Source: Paenibacillus sp. OVF10
Lineage (GTDB): Bacteria; Bacillota; Bacilli; Paenibacillales; Paenibacillaceae
Direction of reading: 5' to 3'
Length of the DNA: 64,000 bases
Assembly: GCA_022836915.1 (NCBI GenBank)
Contig: CP094668.1
Coordinates: forward strand, 2,294,001-2,358,000
The position numbers and the translations under genes are program-made. Positions 58,210 to 64,000 of this stretch are shown piece by piece. Numbering within the stretch: the first letter of the stretch is position 1; each line of letters begins with the position of its first letter. The notes beneath the pieces were generated by a model. That model did no database searches, had not been told where the DNA came from, and saw nothing but the letters and a program-made list of their open reading frames with translations.

Positions 58210-58617
58210 ATGGGCGTGTTTCTCGATATGAGAACTTCGATGAACTCGGCAACCGTAGGACAGCCCGGTTTGTCACTGTCAGAATCCCCGGCAGCCTTCG
58301 GCACCATTGGTCTACAGACGCAGGGTGTGGTGAATCCCATTATTACGTTGAACGGGACAGTAGGTGTTACGGGAGAACTGGGAGATACCTTTGTTGTGGA
58401 GCTTGTGCGGGGTTTTTTATATGATCCTTTCTATATCATCTACCGTGCTGAAGGTACGATTGGACAGAACGGAGGTGCCGAATTCCATTCGTTCACAGCT
58501 CAGGATCTGTCTGCACCACCAGCATTGGAAAGTGTGTATACTTCGTTCATCTCGGGGGTGTCCACAGCAGTAAGAACCGGGCCGGAGATGTTATACGGTA
58601 TTGCAGCCACCGGTTAG
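58210..58617 (+). CDS. Hypothetical Gly/Thr/Ser-rich beta-type protein
   Basis: A 135-residue protein without cysteine, beginning GVFLDMRTSMNSATVG. It has a repeated beta-strand character (NPIITLNGTVGVTGELGDTF, FYIIYRAEGTIGQNGGAEF). There is no classical signal peptide. Composition resembles spore-coat or exosporium surface proteins, but I cannot assign a family. GGAGGTG lies seven bases upstream of the ATG. It sits next to glycosyltransferase genes, so it could be a surface acceptor; this is speculative. Confidence 0.6.
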   Translation: MGVFLDMRTSMNSATVGQPGLSLSESPAAFGTIGLQTQGVVNPIITLNGTVGVTGELGDTFVVELVRGFLYDPFYIIYRAEGTIGQNGGAEFHSFTAQDLSAPPALESVYTSFISGVSTAVRTGPEMLYGIAATG

Positions 58618-58739
58618 TAGTGAAAGGCGAAATATAACAAGCAGAGTGCTTCGTCATCACTTCTGTTGACGGCAGAGTTCGCTTCATACCCCAGAAACGC
58701 AAGACAATACTGCGATAGGTTTCGCCTAGCGCTCAGCAA

Positions 58740-58770
58740 GAAACCCCGGCTCAAGAAGTCGGGGGTTTTT
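58740..58770 (+). terminator. Rho-independent terminator
   Basis: AAACCCC...GGGGGTTTTT hairpin about 120 bp after the small surface-protein gene. On the other strand it is close to the GT-D gene end. Confidence 0.75.
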
Positions 58771-58833
58771 GCCGTACAACCATATGCAAGTTTCGCTGCA
58801 AAACACTGATTCGAGGTTGGAGGTGCCTGAAAA

Positions 58834-59544
58834 TCAGTTGGCACGGCCTTTCAGAATGATGTTGTTGGCTTTGCCAAAGTCGATGGCGACTTTACCTGCG
58901 AGTGCGGCTGTTCGCTCAGCAAGAACAACCGCGTTGACGCCGCAGGAGAAGAGAGCGACATCGAAGGTATGTTGATTGGTCTGAATCCAGTGCAGCGTTT
59001 CATCCATTTGATCATAGCTGTCGAAGGGCAGGGCAGTCACAATGTTCAGATTATACGGCTCACGTTCAAGCATGACACGCAGTGCCTCAATCTCACGGGT
59101 AACGAGTAACACACGCTTGCCTGCAAGCATCTGCCAGAAACGCGGGTTCTGCGCCAGTTCCCGATTGACACAGGCATGACAAGTCAGTGGAGGAGAGATG
59201 CCAAAGTGTGCAAATACCATGTCGGTCAGGGGTCTTTTGAGATAATCCGGAGCATTAATGGTGCTGTCACCGCGAGGAAGAATGCCGACGATATCGGCAC
59301 GTTGCAAGGAAGAGGCGACTTCATCCCGGAGTTTCGGGTTGGGAAGGCGAAGTCCCTTTTGACCTAAGTTGGCCTTCTTGGCCCAACGCTCCTGAAGGAC
59401 CTGTTCCGTGGTCCACACGGTTTCCTGGGACATGACGATATTCTCTCCATCACCGACTCGTACAAGAGACAGCGGTCGGTGTTCCAGAAGTGCCGCTTCG
59501 AGCTGATCAAGCACATCTTCCATTTCAAGATAGATCGAATTCAT
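58834..59544 (-). CDS. GT-D fold glycosyltransferase
   Basis: A 236-residue protein with the GT-D (DUF1792-type) opening SLVRVGDGENIVMSQE containing the conserved DGE, then ADIVGILPRGDSTINAPDYL, LAGKRVLLVTREIEALRV and FDVALFSCGVNAVVLAE near the end. Such enzymes add sugars to glycoproteins or surface glycans in Gram-positive bacteria. AAAGGAGG precedes the ATG. Divergent from the next glycosyltransferase gene. Confidence 0.85.
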   Translation of the reverse strand: MNSIYLEMEDVLDQLEAALLEHRPLSLVRVGDGENIVMSQETVWTTEQVLQERWAKKANLGQKGLRLPNPKLRDEVASSLQRADIVGILPRGDSTINAPDYLKRPLTDMVFAHFGISPPLTCHACVNRELAQNPRFWQMLAGKRVLLVTREIEALRVMLEREPYNLNIVTALPFDSYDQMDETLHWIQTNQHTFDVALFSCGVNAVVLAERTAALAGKVAIDFGKANNIILKGRAN

Positions 59545-59856
59545 TTGATGGGTTGCCTCCTTTGAAAATTGAACTGTTCTATTCTATGTTGCGAATACCG
59601 TAACGATATGTACGTTCGACCCGAAGGGCGCCATCTTCGGTTGTATATCAATCTATTTATATGAAAGTTAGTACATCTGTCGGTACCGCTTCTATCAACG
59701 TTTCATACGATATAGAGTGCTGGATTCACAAGTGAGATGTGGCTTGTAAACGATCAGATAGATAGAAGATGGTCTTCGTAGGAAGACGGCATCAAAACTA
59801 TGAAAACAGTCTGTATCCGACAAACGTAACATGCAGCGTACATGAGGAGGAGTGTT
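59545..59856. other. Divergent promoter region of the glycan cluster
   Basis: About 310 bp between divergent glycosyltransferase genes. AT-rich with several TATA-like hexamers on both strands. I see no ORF, riboswitch or repeat-family copy. Confidence 0.4.
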
Positions 59857-60546
59857 ATGTCCAGGAAAGTTGTGATTGAGATTAACTTTAACAATTACGG
59901 AATGGACCCGCAGCGATTGACGCGGGAATGGCTGGAGCGTCGGATGGGCATCTTCCGCACGTTCACATTGCATTGCCTGAAGGCACAGACGAATCAGGAT
60001 TTCCTCACAGTGGTGAAGTTGTCCAAGGAATCGGGGGACTTAATGCGGGAGATTCTGGCGGATCAGGAGCCGCTTCCTTCCAATATTCGTTTTGGAACCA
60101 ACATTGAGAGTGTGCGTGCCATTCTGGCGTTTGCCGAAGGTGCGGAGCAACTCTATATTGCCCGTCTGGATTCGGATGATCTATACCATAAAACCTTTGT
60201 TCAACAACTCTACGATATTCAACCACAGCCGCAGACGATGGCACTGATCAACCAGAATGGTTATCTGTGGGACAGTGTAAATAACGAGATGGCCCCGGCG
60301 TTTCACCGTTCTCCGCAATTCTATGTCTACTTATATCAGACAGCCGAATACGCAGCAGGATACCGGGTCAAGCTTCCGGGCAGAGGTACGCATGGCAATG
60401 TCATCGATCTGCCGCATGAGCTGCTGACGCCGCGTAACTATGTCAACATCGTGCATTCGAGCAATACGTCAGTCAAAAAGGTACCACCCAAAGACCGATT
60501 AAGCCGCGAAGAGATGGCACAGGTATTACGCGAATTCATGATCTGA
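59857..60546 (+). CDS. Putative glycosyltransferase (rhamnosyltransferase-like, GT-A fold)
   Basis: A 229-residue cytoplasmic protein starting SRKVVIEINFNNYGMD. The central YIARLDSDDLYHKTFVQQL holds a DxD-type nucleotide-sugar/metal motif, and TNQDFLTVVKLS and LPGRGTHGNVIDLPHE flank it. The pattern resembles putative rhamnosyltransferases of the PF11316 type. GAGGAGG lies close upstream of the ATG. It leads the operon with the dehydratase, dehydrogenase and methyltransferase genes. Confidence 0.75.
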   Translation: MSRKVVIEINFNNYGMDPQRLTREWLERRMGIFRTFTLHCLKAQTNQDFLTVVKLSKESGDLMREILADQEPLPSNIRFGTNIESVRAILAFAEGAEQLYIARLDSDDLYHKTFVQQLYDIQPQPQTMALINQNGYLWDSVNNEMAPAFHRSPQFYVYLYQTAEYAAGYRVKLPGRGTHGNVIDLPHELLTPRNYVNIVHSSNTSVKKVPPKDRLSREEMAQVLREFMI

Positions 60547-60564
60547 TCAGGGAGGGATTCATCC

Positions 60565-61554
60565 ATGATTCAAGGACAAACAATTCTGATCACCGGAGGA
60601 ACTGGATCCTGGGGTCAAAAGCTGACTGAGGTACTGCTGGAGCAGGACCCGGCTGAGATTCGCCTTCTGTCACGTAATGAATACGCCCAGATTGCGATGC
60701 AGCGAGAGTTCAACCATGATCCACGTCTGCGATTCATCATTGGGGATATCCGCGATTATCGGGCAGTGGAAGATGCATGCAGAGGTGTGGATGTGCTCTT
60801 CCATCTGGCTGCGCTGAAGCATGTTCCGGTGTGCGAGGACCAACCTGATGAAGCGTTCAAGACCAATGTGATCGGTACTCAGAATATTATTCGGGCAGCG
60901 ATACGTATGCAGGTTCCCAAAGTCATCGATGTGTCCACCGATAAGGCGGTAGATCCGATTAACGTATATGGCATGACAAAGGCTTTGGGTGAAAAAATGA
61001 TGATCCGTGCCAACTGGCTAAGTGAGGGTACTCGGTTTGTCTGTATCCGTGGGGGCAATGTGCTTGGAACCAGCGGTAGTGTCGTGCCTCTGTTCCGTCG
61101 TCAGATCGATGAAGGCAAAAGCCCGACCATTACGGATATAGGCATGACCCGTTTTTTCCTGACGCGTACCGAAGCTATACATTTACTGCTTAAAGCGGCT
61201 GAGGCGGCCGTAGGCGGAGAGACTTTTGTGATGAAAATGAAAGCTTGCAAGATGACGGAACTTGCATCCGTCATGTTGGAACAGGCAGGTCGTCCATCCT
61301 TCGATTATAAGGTGACGGGAATACGTCCAGGCGAGAAATTGCATGAAGTGTTAATCTCGCCCTTTGAAGCGCCACGTACGTACCAATACGATGCGCAGTA
61401 TTATGTGATCCTGCCGGAGCACAAGGACAAAAGCCTGACGGATCAGTACAGCAGTCTGCCTCGTGTGAACTTCTCCGAGTATCGCTCGGACAGTGCCATG
61501 ATGAACAAACCAGCGATTGCCAGGTTTTTACGTGCAGGCGGCTATATCGACTAG
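60565..61554 (+). CDS. UDP-GlcNAc 4,6-dehydratase-type nucleotide-sugar enzyme (CapD/PseB family)
   Basis: A 329-residue extended SDR: NAD motif ILITGGTGSWGQKL, GDIRDYRAVEDAC, AALKHVPVCEDQPDEAFKTN, the STDKAVDPINVYGMTKALGE block with the catalytic Tyr/Lys, and RPGEKLHEVL. Family members convert UDP-GlcNAc to 4-keto-6-deoxy sugars for pseudaminic acid or capsule synthesis. Spacing to the preceding gene is 18 bp with AGGGAGG as ribosome binding site. Confidence 0.9.
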   Translation: MIQGQTILITGGTGSWGQKLTEVLLEQDPAEIRLLSRNEYAQIAMQREFNHDPRLRFIIGDIRDYRAVEDACRGVDVLFHLAALKHVPVCEDQPDEAFKTNVIGTQNIIRAAIRMQVPKVIDVSTDKAVDPINVYGMTKALGEKMMIRANWLSEGTRFVCIRGGNVLGTSGSVVPLFRRQIDEGKSPTITDIGMTRFFLTRTEAIHLLLKAAEAAVGGETFVMKMKACKMTELASVMLEQAGRPSFDYKVTGIRPGEKLHEVLISPFEAPRTYQYDAQYYVILPEHKDKSLTDQYSSLPRVNFSEYRSDSAMMNKPAIARFLRAGGYID

Positions 61555-61594
61555 GGCGTGCCTGAAAACTCGTTCGGAGTTCTCAGACACGCCC
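61554..61594 (+). other. Intercistronic hairpin
   Basis: GGGCGTG...CTGAAAACTC pairs with GAGTTCTCAG...CACGCCC around GTTCG, between the dehydratase stop and the next ribosome binding site. No T-run. It may attenuate readthrough or stabilise the upstream message. Confidence 0.6.
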
Positions 61595-61628
61595 ACCGAA
61601 GGAGGCGGAGCGTTTGGAGGTGGAAGGA

Positions 61629-63148
61629 ATGGAAGAGAATCATCAGCCTGAGCAGAACGAAGGAAATGAAGAGTTACAGCAACGTACTCTAATAAAACAT
61701 ATTAATGACCGCTCCCTGAAAGCTGTTGTCATCGGTCTCGGTTATGTTGGTTTACCCATGGCCGTAGAGATGGCACAGGCTGGTTATCAAGTCCACGGGA
61801 TTGACATTGATACTTCGAAGGTAGCTAAGCTGCGTGCCGGTGAATCGTATGTCATCGGTATAGAAGATGATGTTGTGCAATCGCTTATGCAGGCTGGGTT
61901 ATTCAAGGCAAGTGCTGATTATGCAGCTGTGGCGCAGGCAAATGTCATTGTAATCTGTGTGCCTACCCCACTGACTGCCGAGCATCAACCGGATATCTCG
62001 TATATCTCGGCGGCGGTGGATGGCATGACTCCGTATTTGCAGGAAGGCAGCCTGGTTATTCTGGAAAGTACGACCTATCCGGGCACAACGGAGGAACGCG
62101 TGAAACAACCGATTGAAGCGGTAAACGGCTGGCGAGCTGGAGAACAGTTCTACGTCTGTTATTCTCCCGAGCGGGTAGATCCGGGCAGTGTGCATTATGG
62201 TGTGAAAAATACCCCAAAGATTATTGGCGGTTCCACACCTGCTTGTCTTAATTATGGTAAACAGTTCTATGGCTCGTTTCTCAACGAAGTTGTTCCGGTT
62301 AGTTCAACAACGGTAGCGGAGACGGCAAAGTTGTTCGAAAATACATTCCGCAGTGTCAATATTGCCCTTGTGAATGAGCTGACCCCAGCCTGTGAACAGA
62401 TGGGGGTAAACATCTGGGAAGTACTGAATGCGGCGGCAACCAAGCCATTTGGTTACATGCCATTCTATCCCGGTCCCGGAATCGGCGGACATTGTATTCC
62501 AATCGATCCGATCTATCTGTCCTGGGCTGCAAATCGTCAGGGATCGGAGTTGCAATTCATTCAGCTGGCGGATGCAACCAATCGGCAAATGCCAGAGAGA
62601 GTGGTAAAACGTGCCGCGGAGCTGTTGGAGCAGAAGGGTGTATCTGTGCGGGGAGCACGTGTTGTACTCGCGGGTATGGCTTACAAAAAAGACATTGATG
62701 ACTTGCGCGAATCGCCTGCGCTGGACGTCTTCCGGCTGCTGAGCGCAGCGGGCGCAGATGTGGTTTTACCGATCCAATGGTGCCTGTCTTCCGCAAGGAT
62801 GACGGTACAGTGCTTCACGCTAGTCCGGCGGTGCCGGAATTGTGGACAGGAGCTGATCTGGTGATTATTACGACGGATCATTCGGGTTTTGATTATCAGG
62901 AGATGGCAGATCATGCAAAGCTGATTTTTGATACACGCAATGCAACGGCCGGATGCCACGGGGGAAATATTGTGGTGCTGGGTCAGCCTGTACGGCATGA
63001 GGCGAAGAGAGTTTACGAGCAACAGGAACGAGTAGAAGGGTCCGGGCAAAAAGAGGAATTCAAGGTGGCAGTCGAGGGCGCCGTAACTCGCCGTGAAGCT
63101 GCGATCGATCCCGACGAGGATCAGGGAGATGCCCATGGCAAATCATGA
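61629..63148 (+). CDS. Nucleotide-sugar dehydrogenase (UDP-GlcNAc/ManNAc type, base-call frameshift)
   Basis: UDP-glucose/GDP-mannose dehydrogenase family, 506 residues after correction. NAD domain VVIGLGYVGLPMAVEMAQAG, STTYPGTTEERV, YSPERVDPG, and the catalytic-cysteine motif PGPGIGGHCIPIDPIYL, then YKKDIDDLRESPALDVF. One missing T at 62764-62767 breaks the frame; the restored reading continues DPMVPVFRKDDGTVLHASP to TRNATAG. About 60 residues of charged tail follow the usual end. ATG 61629 is eight bases after GGAGG; TTG 61614 is an alternative. Confidence 0.88.
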
Positions 63149-63881
63149 TCGTGTAAGCGAACGCTATTACGGCGAGATTAATTCGGAAGATTCTCATGAA
63201 GCGACGAGAACACGTGTCCACTGGATGTGCCGTGAGGCAACAGGCAAACGCATCCTGGATGTCGGGTGCAGTCAGGGCATTACGTCCATTCTGCTGGCAC
63301 GTGAAGGATTTCGTGTCACTGGCATTGATCTGGAGGAAGAGAGTATCCGGTATGCCCAAGGCGAGCTTGCCAAAGAATCCCGGCCGGTTCGAAACAATGT
63401 GGATTTTCGGATGCTGGATATTACGCAATGGAAAGTAAGAACTACTTTTGACACGGTGCTGCTTGGAGAAGTGCTGGAGCATTTTGCTCATCCGGAGACG
63501 TTATTGATCCAGATTCATCGGCTGTTGCAAGAAGATGGGACGCTGGTGGTAACCGTGCCGTATGGGTATCACCCGTTCTATGACCACAAGCAGACCTTCT
63601 ATGCGGGAAGTCTGGCGATGACCCTGATGCCGTATTTTGTAGTCTTGAAACTCGAAATTCATCATAAATATCTATGTTGCGTGGCCCGCAAACGGCGGAG
63701 TACACAACTGCATATGTCGCCGACTTTGGATCAACTGATGAAGTGGATGGAGCTGGATCATATGCATTTTGCCGAGGTGGAGCAACAGCATCTCCGTGTA
63801 ATGAAACAGCGCAAGAAGGCCCTGGACAGTGCGGTGGAGCAGGTGAAACGGCTTCGCCGTCAGGAGAGTGGGGAAGTGTAG
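63135..63881 (+). CDS. Class I SAM-dependent methyltransferase
   Basis: A 248-residue enzyme. Motif I is RILDVGCSQGITSILLAREG, followed by GIDLEEESI, DTVLLGEVLEHFAHPETLL and LVVTVPYGYHPFYDHKQTFY. The last 40 residues are a basic helix. It overlaps the dehydrogenase gene by 14 bp, implying coupled translation and a role in modifying the glycan made by this cluster. AGGGAG precedes the ATG by six bases. Confidence 0.88.
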   Translation: MANHDRVSERYYGEINSEDSHEATRTRVHWMCREATGKRILDVGCSQGITSILLAREGFRVTGIDLEEESIRYAQGELAKESRPVRNNVDFRMLDITQWKVRTTFDTVLLGEVLEHFAHPETLLIQIHRLLQEDGTLVVTVPYGYHPFYDHKQTFYAGSLAMTLMPYFVVLKLEIHHKYLCCVARKRRSTQLHMSPTLDQLMKWMELDHMHFAEVEQQHLRVMKQRKKALDSAVEQVKRLRRQESGEV

Positions 63882-63920
63882 CGGTGTTGTTTAGTATGAC
63901 GACAGAGCTATCCTATGTTC

Positions 63921-64000
63921 TAACGAATCTCACACGCCTTATTTAGATGATTTTGCAGAGATAGGAAATGTAACGAATCTCAGCGACGTTATTTCATCTG
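63921..64000 (+). repeat. 50-bp-period repeat array, left part
   Basis: TAACGAATCTCACACGCC starts at 63921 and TAACGAATCTCAGCGACG starts at 63971, exactly 50 bp later. The array continues past the window. It is the same family as at 25867-26059, here 40 bp after the methyltransferase stop. Confidence 0.75.

Overview
This window looks like a chromosomal segment of a low-to-mid GC, endospore-forming Firmicute, most likely Paenibacillus. That is inferred from gene content, strong AGGAGG ribosome binding sites, a T-box leader and a preQ1 leader; no rRNA or other taxonomic marker is present. There is no phage, IS transposase, CRISPR array or tRNA gene.

Layout. 1-6 kb: the start of a GntR/MocR regulator divergent from an EamA exporter, a TetR regulator divergent from an FAD oxidoreductase, a Cof-type phosphatase and a lipoate-protein ligase. 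6-17.7 kb: a cobamide locus in two operons. cobD-cbiZ-cbiB-cobC comes first, then a sigma-A-like promoter and cobalamin riboswitch that lead into btuFCD-cobT-cobU-cobS-cobQ. Together these import corrinoids, convert salvaged cobinamide to cobyric acid, and attach the aminopropanol arm and the lower ligand. 17.8-31 kb: a chemoreceptor, the cystine transporter TcyP, a queuosine-precursor transporter under a preQ1-I riboswitch, an M24 peptidase, a PQQ-type sugar dehydrogenase lipoprotein, a metallo-beta-lactamase-fold hydrolase, a HEPN-domain protein, an SDR and T-box-controlled thrS. 31-46 kb: a two-component system divergent from an M23 peptidase lipoprotein, small acetyltransferase and DinB genes, a coiled-coil gene coupled to amt, a DUF1963 gene, an APH-family gene, and a second two-component system followed by a kinase-less copy of its own sensor and a class A penicillin-binding protein. 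46-58 kb: DUF2569, a split ThrE exporter, an S66 peptidase, an ECF sigma/DUF4179 anti-sigma pair, ankyrin, AraC and GNAT-Nudix genes, an orphan FlgB, SpeD, YpsA and an RluA-type synthase. 58-64 kb: a surface-glycan cluster (GT-D enzyme, glycosyltransferase, nucleotide-sugar dehydratase, nucleotide-sugar dehydrogenase, methyltransferase).

Two repeat families stand out. One is a MITE-like element of 190-237 bp with TATATAAATTGAAC inverted ends and nested internal stems (four full copies and one fragment). The other is arrays with an exact 50-bp period headed by TAACGAAYCTCA, at 25.9 kb and running off the right edge.

A technical caution affects the whole window. At least 22 single-base deletions, almost all in short homopolymers, break the reading frames of 16 genes. 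In every case restoring one base recovers a family-typical protein. I treat these genes as intact and give full-length coordinates; protein lengths quoted for them are after correction.
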